Shown in pieces: positions 38,549 through 47,757 of a DNA stretch of 64,000 nucleotides; position 1 is the stretch's first letter, and each line of letters begins with the position of its first letter. Below the pieces are notes generated by a model. It worked only from the letters and a program-made list of their open reading frames with translations, was not told the origin of the DNA and did no database searches. Position numbers and translations under genes: made by a program. The stretch comes from Gammaproteobacteria bacterium (GTDB lineage: Bacteria; Pseudomonadota; Gammaproteobacteria; SZUA-229): assembly GCA_026195895.1 (NCBI GenBank), contig JAPHRO010000040.1, positions 1-64,000 on the forward strand, given 5' to 3'.

Positions 38549-39520
38549 ATGAATTATGAACTTTTGTACGCCGCCATGCAGGAATATGGTCTGGAAAAAT
38601 GGCTGAATATTTTACCGGAACAAATAAAGCAGGGTCTTGATGAAGAGCGTTATGGCGATCTCACAAGATGGCAAAAAGCGCTAGAGAGGCTGCCGGAAAT
38701 TTCATTAAAATCCTGTGACTTTAATGCTTCGGCGGTTACTGTTAGGCCAGAACTGCCGCTTTCGCAGGCGCTTGCAGATGAGCTGAAAGACACATTGAAA
38801 CAACTGATGCCGTGGCGCAAAGGTCCTTATGAAATACATGGCGTTAACATAGATACTGAGTGGCGCTCCGACTGGAAATGGCAGCGTCTCGAGCAACATA
38901 TACAGCCATTAGCAGGACGTGTTGTTCTCGATGTGGGTTGTGGTAATGGCTATCATGGCTGGCGTATGCTGGGTGCGGGTGCTGAGCTGGTTATGGGTAT
39001 AGATCCCTCACCTTTATTTGTCATGCAGTATCAGGCCGTTAAACATTTTACCGGGGAAAAACCACTGTATGTCCTGCCGCTGGGAATTGAGGCGGTGCCT
39101 GAAAAACTTAATGCCTTTGATACAGTATTCTCAATGGGCGTGCTGTATCATCGGCGTTCGCCGATTGATCATTTGATTCAACTGCGCGACTGTCTTAAAT
39201 CCGGCGGCGAACTGGTACTGGAAACTCTGGTGATAGAAGGTAATGAGCAACAGGTGTTAGTGCCGCAGGGGCGATATGCAAAAATGCGCAATGTATGGTT
39301 TATCCCCAGTTGTGATGCGCTGGAACTCTGGCTGGCACGTTGTGGATTCAAAAATATTCAGCAGGTAGATCTGAATGTCACTTCGCTGGATGAGCAGCGT
39401 TCTACAGAGTGGATGCAATATGAATCGCTAAAAGATTATTTAAATCCAGCCAACCTGAAATTAACAGTCGAAGGCTATCCCGCACCACAACGCGTTGTTA
39501 TAATTGCGACAGCGCCCTGA
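38549..39520 (+). CDS. cmoB: tRNA U34 carboxymethyltransferase CmoB
   Basis: 323 aa. It contains PWRKGPYEIHGVNIDTEWR and the SAM-fold VVLDVGCGNGYHGWRM, both characteristic of CmoB. It uses the carboxy-SAM made by CmoA to convert 5-hydroxyuridine-34 of tRNA to 5-oxyacetyluridine. Ordinary length. The next gene is 29 bp away and unrelated in function. Confidence 0.95.
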   Translation: MNYELLYAAMQEYGLEKWLNILPEQIKQGLDEERYGDLTRWQKALERLPEISLKSCDFNASAVTVRPELPLSQALADELKDTLKQLMPWRKGPYEIHGVNIDTEWRSDWKWQRLEQHIQPLAGRVVLDVGCGNGYHGWRMLGAGAELVMGIDPSPLFVMQYQAVKHFTGEKPLYVLPLGIEAVPEKLNAFDTVFSMGVLYHRRSPIDHLIQLRDCLKSGGELVLETLVIEGNEQQVLVPQGRYAKMRNVWFIPSCDALELWLARCGFKNIQQVDLNVTSLDEQRSTEWMQYESLKDYLNPANLKLTVEGYPAPQRVVIIATAP

Positions 39521-39549
39521 ATAATGATGGAAATTTAAAATATTTTCTT

Positions 39550-40068
39550 ATGTTTCGTTCGTTTAAAAAAAAGCTAAATAAAAATCGCTGGTTCAGTATA
39601 GTGCTGAATATTTTGTTTATAGCAATATTGTTTTATGCTTTAAGTAGCTGGCAGACGAAAGATGCGGCGCGTGGTGAAGCGACAAATATTTCGGGTGATT
39701 TAATCACCGGTGAAAAATTTAATCTGCAGCACTATCGAGGGCAGCCTGTGCTTATCCATTTCTGGGCAACCTGGTGTCCGATTTGTAAGCTGGAAAATAA
39801 TAGTATAGCGGCGATTGCTGAGGACTATCAGATAATCACCGTCGCTTCCTGGTCAGACAGTGATTCGGCAATAAAAAAATTCCTGCAGGAAGAAAATCTT
39901 AATCTGCCAGTGATCACAGATCATGATGGTGAGTGGGCTAAATTGTATGGTGTGAAGGCGGTGCCCACAAGTTTTGTGCTGGATGGAGAAGGCCACATTC
40001 GATTTGTAGAAACTGGATTTACCACCGAGCTGGGTTTAAGGTTGCGCTTATGGTGGAGTTCAAAATAA
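39550..40068 (+). CDS. Membrane-anchored thioredoxin-like protein (TlpA/ScsD type)
   Basis: 172 aa. There is one membrane segment (about 15-33). A periplasmic thioredoxin fold follows, with the redox motif C76-P-I-C79 (FWATWCPICK) and the cis-Pro loop (VKAVPTSFVL). The CPIC motif and the LENNSI helix resemble ScsD/DsbE-like proteins that reduce or oxidise periplasmic partners. The partner is unknown; no cytochrome-maturation genes are near. It sits between cmoB and the acyl-CoA synthetase. Confidence 0.85.
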   Translation: MFRSFKKKLNKNRWFSIVLNILFIAILFYALSSWQTKDAARGEATNISGDLITGEKFNLQHYRGQPVLIHFWATWCPICKLENNSIAAIAEDYQIITVASWSDSDSAIKKFLQEENLNLPVITDHDGEWAKLYGVKAVPTSFVLDGEGHIRFVETGFTTELGLRLRLWWSSK

Positions 40069-40150
40069 TCTGCAGGCGAAAGCATATAGCTGTCAAAGTC
40101 AGCAAATTAAACCATAATTAACTATATAGTAATAATGTTTACTGGAATTT

Positions 40151-41971
40151 ATGCAAATGGAAAATGATCTGATTCAGCAGAAGGATGTAGCTACGCTTGC
40201 CGGTCTGTTTCGCGAGCGTTTAACACGCACTCCGGATAAAGTCGCCTATCGCCAGTATGATTTTGCCAGTCAGCAATGGACAGCAAGCAGTTGGCGAGAA
40301 ATGGCTAATGAAATTGCCCGCTGGCAGGCAGGTTTTAAAAAAGACGGTCTGCAAGCCGGTGATAAAGTGGCGGTGATGTTGCGCAATAGTCGTGAATGGG
40401 TTGTATTCGACCAGGCAGCAATGGGTATGGGGCTAATAACCGTTCCTCTCTATGTAGATGACCGGCCAGACAACGTTGCTTATATAATTAATCATGCAGA
40501 AATAAAATTATTATTTGTTCAGGATAAAGCACAGTGGCAGCGCTTATTGAGTGCTGAAATAGATCTGGGTAGTTTGCAGCGAATTATCAGCATCAAAAGA
40601 ATATCCGAAGACGATCAACCCGATGATACGCGACTGGAATCTTTATCTGACTGGTTGTTTGGTTTGCAGGGGGAATTGCAAACAGGTGATGCGGCGCCAG
40701 ATGATCTGGCAACTATCGTTTATACATCTGGAACAACCGGTCGCTCCAAAGGTGTCATGCTGTCCCATAACAATATTCTTTCCAATGCTTTTGCGGCAGT
40801 TGCCTGCAATGAATGGCAGGACGATGAAATTTTCCTGTCGTTTTTGCCTTTGTCTCACATGCTTGAACGCACAGCAGGTTATTGTGTGCCGATGATTATT
40901 GCGGCCGAGGTAGCCTATTCTCGTTCGATACCGCAACTGGCTGAAGATCTGTTAGAAATCAAACCCACTACATTAGTTTCTGTGCCACGAATTTTTGAAC
41001 GGGTATATGGAAAAATTCATGACGGTCTCAAGGAGAAATCGCTGCTAGCACGTTTGCTGTTTCAATCGGCAGTTAATATCGGCTGGCACAAATTTGAATA
41101 TGAGCAGGGACGGGCAAGCTGGCATCCAAAATTACTTTTTAGCAGGTTGTTACATAATATGGTTGCTGGAAAAGTCATGGAAAAACTTGGCGGACGAATG
41201 CGGCTGGCTATTTGTGGCGGCGCGGCGTTGTCGGAAGATGTGGCCAGGTTATTTATAGGTTTAGGCTTGCCACTGGTTCAGGGGTATGGGCTAACGGAAT
41301 CGAGCCCGGTGATTACGGTTAATCGTGTAAATGACAATATTCCTGCAAGTATCGGCACTGTTTTACCGGGGGTAAAAATTCGCATTGCTGACAATGATGA
41401 GCTGCAATCTTATGGACCGGGCAGCATGTTAGGCTACTGGAAAAATGAACGAGCAACGCAAGAAAGCTTTACCGAAGATGGCTGGTTAAGAACGGGTGAT
41501 AAAGCGCGCATCGATGAAAGTAATGGCCATGTGTATATCACCGGACGTTTAAAAGATATTATCGTATTGGCCAATGGAGAAAAAGTGCCGCCCAATGATA
41601 TGGAGCTGGCGATTGCACTCGACCCGTTATTTGATCAGGTAATGATCATTGGCGAAGCGCGACCTTATTTGTCAGCCATGCTGGTGTTAAATCCTGATGC
41701 CTGGGCGGATTTTGCGGTGTCATTAAGCATTCATCCGGAAGCGCCCGATGCATTTCATCAGAATAATGTTGAGAAGGCATTGCAGGAACGGGTCGCGGCA
41801 CGCTTAAATAATTTTCCCGGCTATGCAAAAATTCGGCAGATTTCAGTCACCCTGGAACCCTGGACCGTAGATGATGGGTTGCTTACACCCACACTTAAAG
41901 TTAAGCGGCCTAAAGTCATGGCTAAATTTGCCGATGAAATCACTAAATTATATGAAGGTCATGGAGCATGA
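40151..41971 (+). CDS. Long-chain acyl-CoA synthetase (AMP-forming)
   Basis: 606 aa. The AMP-binding motif YTSGTTGRSKGVMLSH, the GYGLTESSPVIT motif and the C-terminal TGRLKDIIVLANGEKV are all present. It resembles the FadD15-type/eukaryotic-like long-chain ligases (about 600 aa) more than E. coli FadD. It activates fatty acids to acyl-CoA at the inner membrane. An alternative ATG lies at 40157. The thioesterase gene overlaps its stop, and a FadL porin follows, forming a fatty-acid uptake group. Confidence 0.92.
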   Translation: MQMENDLIQQKDVATLAGLFRERLTRTPDKVAYRQYDFASQQWTASSWREMANEIARWQAGFKKDGLQAGDKVAVMLRNSREWVVFDQAAMGMGLITVPLYVDDRPDNVAYIINHAEIKLLFVQDKAQWQRLLSAEIDLGSLQRIISIKRISEDDQPDDTRLESLSDWLFGLQGELQTGDAAPDDLATIVYTSGTTGRSKGVMLSHNNILSNAFAAVACNEWQDDEIFLSFLPLSHMLERTAGYCVPMIIAAEVAYSRSIPQLAEDLLEIKPTTLVSVPRIFERVYGKIHDGLKEKSLLARLLFQSAVNIGWHKFEYEQGRASWHPKLLFSRLLHNMVAGKVMEKLGGRMRLAICGGAALSEDVARLFIGLGLPLVQGYGLTESSPVITVNRVNDNIPASIGTVLPGVKIRIADNDELQSYGPGSMLGYWKNERATQESFTEDGWLRTGDKARIDESNGHVYITGRLKDIIVLANGEKVPPNDMELAIALDPLFDQVMIIGEARPYLSAMLVLNPDAWADFAVSLSIHPEAPDAFHQNNVEKALQERVAARLNNFPGYAKIRQISVTLEPWTVDDGLLTPTLKVKRPKVMAKFADEITKLYEGHGA

Positions 41972-42357
41972 CAGAAACGGGCCTGCCAGATAACAGGGTG
42001 CCGGTAATCCGTATACCGGCAACACCCGCCGATGCAAATATGGGCGGCAGTATATTCGGTGGCTGGATTATGTCGCAGGTTGATATTGCCGGCAGTATCC
42101 CCGCCGAAATCCGCGCCCAGGGTGCCATCGTAACGCGGGCGGTCGATTCATTTGAATTTAAAAAACCGGTTTTTGTTGGCGATCTTATCAGTTGTTATGC
42201 CGATATTGTGGCCGAAGGGCGAACATCGATTACGGTAAAAGTAACAGTCTATGCACAACGTAGAAACGGTGAAAAAATAGAAGCTGTTGAAGTGACGGAG
42301 GCGAGCCTGGTTTATGTGGCGATTGATAAAAATGGTCGTCCAAGAGCGCTGCCATAA
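41968..42357 (+). CDS. YciA-type acyl-CoA thioesterase
   Basis: 129 aa, a single hot-dog domain with NMGGSIFGGWIMSQVDIAG and RAVDSFEFKKPVFVGD, matching the YciA/acyl-CoA thioester hydrolase group. It hydrolyses acyl-CoA to free acid and CoA. The start overlaps the synthetase stop (ATGA). Having synthetase and thioesterase translationally coupled would balance acyl-CoA levels (inference). Confidence 0.9.
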   Translation: MTETGLPDNRVPVIRIPATPADANMGGSIFGGWIMSQVDIAGSIPAEIRAQGAIVTRAVDSFEFKKPVFVGDLISCYADIVAEGRTSITVKVTVYAQRRNGEKIEAVEVTEASLVYVAIDKNGRPRALP

Positions 42358-42462
42358 ATCGGATTTGTATGGATTTCAATTGAAATAAGCCTGCAACATA
42401 TTGATTATTAATTGTTCAGGCGTATGATGAAAAACACTTTATAACACTAAAAATACAGGAAT

Positions 42463-43890
42463 ATGACCATGAAATTTTCAGCCAGAAAACGTACCCTTGC
42501 TGTTTCAATGGCGCTGTTGTCTGCAGGTATTTCAACAGGAGTCCAGGCATCCGGATTTGCACTCATTGATAATAGTGCCAGTGGCATGGGTAATGCATTT
42601 GCCGGTGGTTCCGCCATTGCGGAAGATGCGTCAACCATCTATTTCAATCCGGCAGGTATGACCCGTTTATCAGGGGATCAAATTTCTGTAGCTGGACATT
42701 TTATTTCGCCGGCGGCTGATTTTACCAATAATGGTTCAACGCTGGTGACGGGTGCGCCGATGTCGGGTACTAATGATGATGGCGGCGAGTCAGCTCTGGT
42801 GCCTAATTTTTATTATGTAAAAGACCTGGGTAATGGCAACTTTTTTGGTCTGGGTATTACCGTGCCATTTGGTTTGTCCACGGATTATGAAGATGACTGG
42901 GTCGGGCGTTACACCGCAACCAAATCTGAAGTATCGACTGTTAATATTAATCCCAGTTTTGCCTCGAAAATCAATAATGATTTATCTATTGGTTTTGGCA
43001 TTAGCCTGCAATACATTGAAGCGACCCTGGCCAATCAACTGGATTCGGGGATGATCTGTACCGGTGTCTTAGTGCAAGGAGGCGCGGCTACTAGTACTGC
43101 TATGGCTACCTGTGCAGGCGCGGGTGGCATGGCCGTTGGTGATGTGAATGTGGATAGTTCACAATCACTGGAAGGCGACAACTGGGCAACGGGCTGGAAC
43201 TTCGGTCTGCTATATGATCTGGATAAAGATTCACGTTTAGGTCTGGCTTATCGTTCCGCTATCAAACAGGATCTGGATGGTGACGTGAACTTTACCCGTT
43301 CGGCAGAACTCGAAGCGTTTTTGAATGGCACCAGTCCAATTGGTTCAGTTGGGCCAGCAGCAAATGCATTCAGCAATACTCGGCCAGGGGTAGAGGCAGG
43401 TATAGAATTACCGGCGTCACTTTCTGTAAGTTACTATCGCGATATTGATTCTAAACTGGCGATCATGGCGGATATTACCTGGACGGAATGGAGTAATTTT
43501 GATCAACTGGAAATTCGCTTTGACAATGGCCCCTATCAATCGGCTTCTGTGATTCCGGAAAACTGGGATGATGCCTATCGCTTTGCATTGGGTATGAGTT
43601 ACAAACAGGACAGTACCTTCACCTATCGTGCCGGTGTGGCCGTCGACCAGACTCCGATTCCTTCCGCGGTAGATCGTACACCGCGTATTCCCGGCGATGA
43701 TCGCACCTGGTTGAGCCTGGGGCTGGGTTACAATGTTTCTGCCGATATGTCGATCGATGTTGGTTATAGCCATCTGTTTGTCGGCGATACCGAGATTAAC
43801 AATACCGATGCATCGTTTGGCCATACCGTAACCGGTAGTTATGAGGCCGATGTTGATATTCTAAGTGTGCAGGGTAATTTCAAGTTTTAA
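42463..43890 (+). CDS. fadL: FadL-family long-chain fatty-acid outer-membrane porin
   Basis: 475 aa with a signal peptide (cleaved near residue 29, after VQA). The mature N-terminus SGFALIDNSASGMGNAFAGG and the NPAGM motif are the FadL hatch. The protein ends in Phe (LSVQGNFKF), as barrel proteins do. It is more FadL-like than the homologue at 11069. A 105-bp gap separates it from the thioesterase gene. A strong terminator follows at 43911. Confidence 0.92.
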   Translation: MTMKFSARKRTLAVSMALLSAGISTGVQASGFALIDNSASGMGNAFAGGSAIAEDASTIYFNPAGMTRLSGDQISVAGHFISPAADFTNNGSTLVTGAPMSGTNDDGGESALVPNFYYVKDLGNGNFFGLGITVPFGLSTDYEDDWVGRYTATKSEVSTVNINPSFASKINNDLSIGFGISLQYIEATLANQLDSGMICTGVLVQGGAATSTAMATCAGAGGMAVGDVNVDSSQSLEGDNWATGWNFGLLYDLDKDSRLGLAYRSAIKQDLDGDVNFTRSAELEAFLNGTSPIGSVGPAANAFSNTRPGVEAGIELPASLSVSYYRDIDSKLAIMADITWTEWSNFDQLEIRFDNGPYQSASVIPENWDDAYRFALGMSYKQDSTFTYRAGVAVDQTPIPSAVDRTPRIPGDDRTWLSLGLGYNVSADMSIDVGYSHLFVGDTEINNTDASFGHTVTGSYEADVDILSVQGNFKF

Positions 43891-43910
43891 ACTGAAATTA
43901 TTTTTTTATA

Positions 43911-43937
43911 AAAAAGGAGAGCTCTGCTCTCCTTTTT
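43911..43937. terminator. Bidirectional rho-independent terminator
   Basis: A perfect 11-bp stem (AAAAAGGAGAG / CTCTCCTTTTT) encloses a 5-base loop. The A-run at the left and T-run at the right make it work in either direction. It sits 20 bp after fadL and 13 bp before the stop of the convergent HExCH gene, so it ends both transcripts. Confidence 0.9.
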
Positions 43938-43949
43938 AATTTTCTTATT

Positions 43950-44438
43950 TTATTTTCTTAAATTATATAACGGCTGCTCGTTCTCGTTGATAATGGCATG
44001 TGCAAGCAGCCACTGTTTTGCATCTTCAGCATCTTCGTTAAACCATGCCTTGCTTGAGCCCAGGCGAAACGTATAACCCCATTCATCCATGTCGCTAAAC
44101 ATTCGTTCACGTCCAAAACCTTCAATATAATCAGCTAATAAAATCTGTAAATAACATACGCCGTTTTCTTCATCATAATCACCACCGGCATCGGTGTGCA
44201 AATGTTTTCTGCGGGTCGAATCCATGCAGATGTAATGACAGGATTCATGCAATGCGGAATGCACAGGGGTGTCCATCCGAATGTGTAGATTGTTTTTAAT
44301 AATGCCCGCTTCGGAATCGCCAAACCAGCTACCGGGAATTTCTTGATCGGCTGCAACAAGCTGAATGTTCAACTTGAATTTGCCAAGCAGGTGTTGAAGC
44401 TGTTCAAGATTGATGTCAGCACAGGTGAGAATAGTCAT
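43950..44438 (-). CDS. Putative HExxH metallohydrolase of unknown role
   Basis: 162 aa from ATG 44438; a longer frame to 44459 starts inside an inverted repeat. It has a clear zinc-type motif HESCH (in HSALHESCHYICMD) followed by ADYIEGFGRERM, which may supply a third ligand. No signal peptide, so it would be cytoplasmic. The protein family is unknown to me. It lies downstream of rdgB on the same strand, across a 12-bp inverted repeat. Confidence 0.75.
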   Translation of the reverse strand: MTILTCADINLEQLQHLLGKFKLNIQLVAADQEIPGSWFGDSEAGIIKNNLHIRMDTPVHSALHESCHYICMDSTRRKHLHTDAGGDYDEENGVCYLQILLADYIEGFGRERMFSDMDEWGYTFRLGSSKAWFNEDAEDAKQWLLAHAIINENEQPLYNLRK

Positions 44439-44449
44439 GATGTTGAGGC

Positions 44450-44490
44450 ACCGGATCACTTGGCCAAAGTAGTTGCGAAAGTGATCCGGT
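44450..44490. repeat. Perfect 12-bp inverted repeat between rdgB and the HExCH gene
   Basis: ACCGGATCACTT (44450-44461) and AAGTGATCCGGT (44479-44490) are exact complements around a 17-base loop. There is no T-run, so it is not a classical terminator. It could be an RNA hairpin that stabilises the rdgB mRNA 3' end or a binding site for a dimeric regulator. Confidence 0.7.
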
Positions 44491-44496
44491 TAGTGA

Positions 44497-45102
44497 TTAA
44501 AGATGATTTAGTTTCTTAAGCTGTTCGGCCAGTGCATTCAATGCGATAGCGCGATGACTGATTTTATTTTTTTCTTCCAGGCTTAATTCGGCTGCCGCAC
44601 ATTGCTGCTCGGGCAGCCAGAAAATCGGGTCGTAACCAAAACCACCTTCACCCCTGGGTGAGGTCATGATTCGACCTTCGAGTGAACCCTGGGTAATAAT
44701 GGGAGTTGGATCATCGGCATCGTGCATATAGACCATGACGCATTGATAACGTGCAGTACGATCTGCCTCGGCAACTCCGTCCAGTTCGGCCAGCATTTTT
44801 TCATTATTTTTTGTGTCGTTTGCACCTTCGCCGGAATAACGTGCCGAGTATATGCCCGGGGCTTTATTCAGCGCATCCACTTCGATGCCGGAATCGTCAG
44901 CAATCGCGGGCAGGCCAGTCAGCTTTGCTGCATGACGGGCTTTCTTAAGCGCGTTTTCGACAAAGGTCAAACCGTCTTCAACCGCCTCAGGCACATCGTA
45001 TTCTGTCTGCGGCACAACTTCGATGCCATGCTCGCCGAGCAGTTTGTTGATTTCACGAACTTTGCCGGCGTTGCCGCTGGCTAAAACAATTTTATTACTC
45101 AT
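44497..45102 (-). CDS. rdgB: dITP/XTP pyrophosphatase RdgB (HAM1 family)
   Basis: 201 aa. The N-terminal [16 protein letters not shown] and the [20 protein letters not shown] block are typical, as is the [13 protein letters not shown] motif. It hydrolyses dITP, ITP and XTP to monophosphates and so prevents their incorporation into DNA. The start overlaps the stop of rph by four bases; rph-rdgB is a common gammaproteobacterial pair. Confidence 0.96.
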   Translation of the reverse strand: MSNKIVLASGNAGKVREINKLLGEHGIEVVPQTEYDVPEAVEDGLTFVENALKKARHAAKLTGLPAIADDSGIEVDALNKAPGIYSARYSGEGANDTKNNEKMLAELDGVAEADRTARYQCVMVYMHDADDPTPIITQGSLEGRIMTSPRGEGGFGYDPIFWLPEQQCAAAELSLEEKNKISHRAIALNALAEQLKKLNHL

Positions 45103-45815
45103 GATGAAAGCGCCTCATCCTGTGCTGCCAGTAATTCGCTAATGCCCTTTTTTGCCAGTGCCAGCATAGCATTGAGTTCATCCATCCTGAAAGCATGGCC
45201 TTCGGCGGTGCCCTGTACTTCGATGAAGGCGTCAGCATCGTTCATCACCACATTCATGTCGGTTTCAGCATTGGAGTCTTCTGCATAATCCAGATCAAGC
45301 ACCGGTTCGCCGTTATAGATGCCCACCGATACAGAAGCCACCTTGCCAATTAATGGATTTTTTTTAATCAGCTTCCTGTTCAGCATATACTGAACCGCAT
45401 CTTCCAGCGCAACATGACTGCCGGTAATCGAGGCGGTACGCGTGCCGCCATCTGCCTGGATCACATCGCAATCGATGGAAATGGTATTTTCGCCCAGTGC
45501 TTCCAGGTCGATAGCGGCGCGGAGTGAGCGACCAATCAGGCGTTGTATTTCCAGTGTGCGGCCGCCCTGTTTGCCGCGGGCAGCTTCGCGACCGGTACGG
45601 GTGCCAGTCGATCGGGGCAGCATGCCGTATTCTGCGGTAACCCAGCCCTGGCCTTTGCCACGGAGCCAGCCGGGTACTCTGGGTTCCACCGATGCCGTAC
45701 AGATGACTTTGGTGTTGCCAAATTCAATCAATACTGAACCTTCAGCATGCATGGTGTAGTTACGCGTTATCTTAACCTGACGCATTTCATCAGTGGAACG
45801 GCCGCTGGGTCTCAT
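45099..45815 (-). CDS. rph: RNase PH
   Basis: 238 aa, full length, starting [18 protein letters not shown] and containing the phosphorolytic core ([32 protein letters not shown]). It trims tRNA 3' ends with phosphate as co-substrate. It is the first gene of an rph-rdgB operon, divergent from yicC, which is also a usual neighbour. Confidence 0.96.
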   Translation of the reverse strand: MRPSGRSTDEMRQVKITRNYTMHAEGSVLIEFGNTKVICTASVEPRVPGWLRGKGQGWVTAEYGMLPRSTGTRTGREAARGKQGGRTLEIQRLIGRSLRAAIDLEALGENTISIDCDVIQADGGTRTASITGSHVALEDAVQYMLNRKLIKKNPLIGKVASVSVGIYNGEPVLDLDYAEDSNAETDMNVVMNDADAFIEVQGTAEGHAFRMDELNAMLALAKKGISELLAAQDEALSS

Positions 45816-45899
45816 TATGTGTTTACCTTCATTTCATTGGAGCGCGTATTATCCTTAATTAAGGTAGAATGATCCAGACGCCCAAACCAGGATTTTTAT

Positions 45900-46766
45900 A
45901 TGACTTACAGCATGACTGCTTTTGCCCGCCAAACTTCTGAGCAGGATTCAGGGGCGCTGGTATGGGAAATACGATCGGTTAATCACCGCTATCTGGATGT
46001 GATAGTCCGGTTGCCAGAAGAGCTGCGAAATATTGAAATGCAGGTGCGGGAGAAAATTTCAGCGAAAATAAACCGGGGAAAAGTTGAGTGCGTATTACGC
46101 TTTAAAGCATCACAGGAGCACAGTTCAGAAATCATGGTCAACGAAACGCTGGCTAAAGCGCTGGTAAATTCCTGTCAGGTGGTTATTAAGAAATTGCATC
46201 AGCCGAGCGAACTGAATCCGATGGATATATTGCAATGGCCGGGTGTGGTCGAAGAACCTGAACAGGACATGAAACCCACGGAAACAGCAGCGCTGGTACT
46301 ATTTGACAAAACGCTGGATGAGTTACTGGAATGTCGTCAGCGCGAAGGGCAGCGTATGCTGGAAGTTCTACAGCAACGACGCAGTGCCATGGAAAAGCTG
46401 GTCGAGCAGGAATGTCAGCGACGGCCAGAAATCGCGCAGAAATATCGCGATAAAATACTCGCTCGGCTACAGGAATTACAGGCCACACCGGATATGGATC
46501 GCCTGGAACAGGAGCTGGTATATCTGGCGCAAAAAATGGATGTCGACGAAGAACTGGATCGATTAAAAAGTCACTTCGCCGAACTCGACGATGTCTTTTC
46601 ACGCAACGAACCGGTTGGTCGCAGGCTGGATTTCATCATGCAGGAACTGAACCGCGAAGCCAATACCCTGGGTTCAAAGTCAGTAGATATTAAAACCACG
46701 CAGGTGTCGGTGGAATTAAAAGTGTTGATCGAACAGATGCGCGAACAGGTGCAGAATATCGAATAA
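45900..46766 (+). CDS. yicC: YicC-family RNase
   Basis: 288 aa. It starts MTYSMTAFARQTSEQ and includes IRSVNHRYLDVIVRLPEELR and FIMQELNREANTLGSK, both diagnostic. YicC is a metal-dependent endoribonuclease that cuts structured RNA, including RyhB in E. coli. It is divergent from rph, the standard arrangement. Confidence 0.95.
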   Translation: MTYSMTAFARQTSEQDSGALVWEIRSVNHRYLDVIVRLPEELRNIEMQVREKISAKINRGKVECVLRFKASQEHSSEIMVNETLAKALVNSCQVVIKKLHQPSELNPMDILQWPGVVEEPEQDMKPTETAALVLFDKTLDELLECRQREGQRMLEVLQQRRSAMEKLVEQECQRRPEIAQKYRDKILARLQELQATPDMDRLEQELVYLAQKMDVDEELDRLKSHFAELDDVFSRNEPVGRRLDFIMQELNREANTLGSKSVDIKTTQVSVELKVLIEQMREQVQNIE

Positions 46767-46809
46767 CAGTCATGCGTTTTCCATGGGTAAACGTCTTTCT
46801 AATTAATTG

Positions 46810-46837
46810 CTGGCTTCCCGCAACAGCGGGAAGCCAG
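46810..46837. terminator. Strong GC-rich hairpin between yicC and the FKBP gene
   Basis: A 12-bp perfect stem CTGGCTTCCCGC / GCGGGAAGCCAG closes on an AACA loop. It lies between the convergent yicC and FKBP genes, consistent with a bidirectional stop, although neither side has a clear T-run. Confidence 0.7.
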
Positions 46838-46902
46838 TGATGATTTCCAGATTCTTATGCTGGCCTATGCCCGGAATATCAATTTTTTATTACTGAATAT
46901 TT

Positions 46903-47610
46903 TTAGGACTTCTTGATTTCCAGTAATTCAATTTCAAAAATGAGTACAGAATTGGGGCCAATTTTCTGTCCAGCACCACGCTCACCATAAGCCAGGTCTG
47001 CTGGGACAAACAATTGCCATTTGCCGCCCACTTTCATTTTTTGCAGGGCTTCAGTCCAGCCTTTGATAACGCCTGAAACAGGGAAGGTTGCAGGTTGACC
47101 GCGTTTGTGGGAGCTATCGAAAACTTCGCCGCTGATCAGGTTGCCACGGTAATGGGTGACCACGGTGTCCGTGGCTTTGGGCATGGCGCCGTCACCGGCT
47201 TTCAGTATTTTATACTGGAGACCGCTGGCCAGTGTTTTAACGCCATCTTTTGTCTTGTTGCTTTCCAGGAAGTCCTGGCCCTCTTTCAGGTTTTTATCGG
47301 CGATGGCTTTTTTTTCAGCCAGCAGTTTTTCCTGTTCTGCCTGGGCCTGTTTCTGGAACTCTTCTGCTGCCGCCTGCATTTCTGCCTGGGTCATTTTTAG
47401 CGGGTTGCCATTGTATGCATCGGTGATGCCCATGATGACCTGATTTAATTCGATGGTGCTTCTCTGGGCTGACATCTGTTTGCCCAGGTTCATGCCCATG
47501 ATGTAGCTGGCTTTTTCATTCAATGTTTTGAGTGGCGCATCTGCGGCTACAGATGTAAAACTGGCGATCAGGCTGATGCCGCCAATGAGAGCGGGAATGG
47601 TTTTTAACAT
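46903..47610 (-). CDS. FKBP-type peptidyl-prolyl isomerase (FkpA/Mip type)
   Basis: 235 aa with a signal peptide (cleaved near AAD). A helical dimerisation domain fills ~27-125 (ASYIMGMNLGKQM and a charged coil). The catalytic FKBP domain follows (VVTHYRGNLISGEVFDSS, VIKGWTEALQKMKVGGKW). It is a periplasmic folding chaperone. The periplasmic protease DegQ is next door, pointing to envelope quality control. Confidence 0.92.
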   Translation of the reverse strand: MLKTIPALIGGISLIASFTSVAADAPLKTLNEKASYIMGMNLGKQMSAQRSTIELNQVIMGITDAYNGNPLKMTQAEMQAAAEEFQKQAQAEQEKLLAEKKAIADKNLKEGQDFLESNKTKDGVKTLASGLQYKILKAGDGAMPKATDTVVTHYRGNLISGEVFDSSHKRGQPATFPVSGVIKGWTEALQKMKVGGKWQLFVPADLAYGERGAGQKIGPNSVLIFEIELLEIKKS

Positions 47611-47757
47611 GTGGATTGCCCTTTTTGAGTAATGATTTAAAATTTGAATCCCGCACGTTAGCAGGACACAGCAAGCCTCGCAAGCCCATTATCCGGGCGG
47701 AAACTTTAGGCTTTGCTTATGGTCAATCATGCAGAAATAAAATGAGGTGCTCAACGA

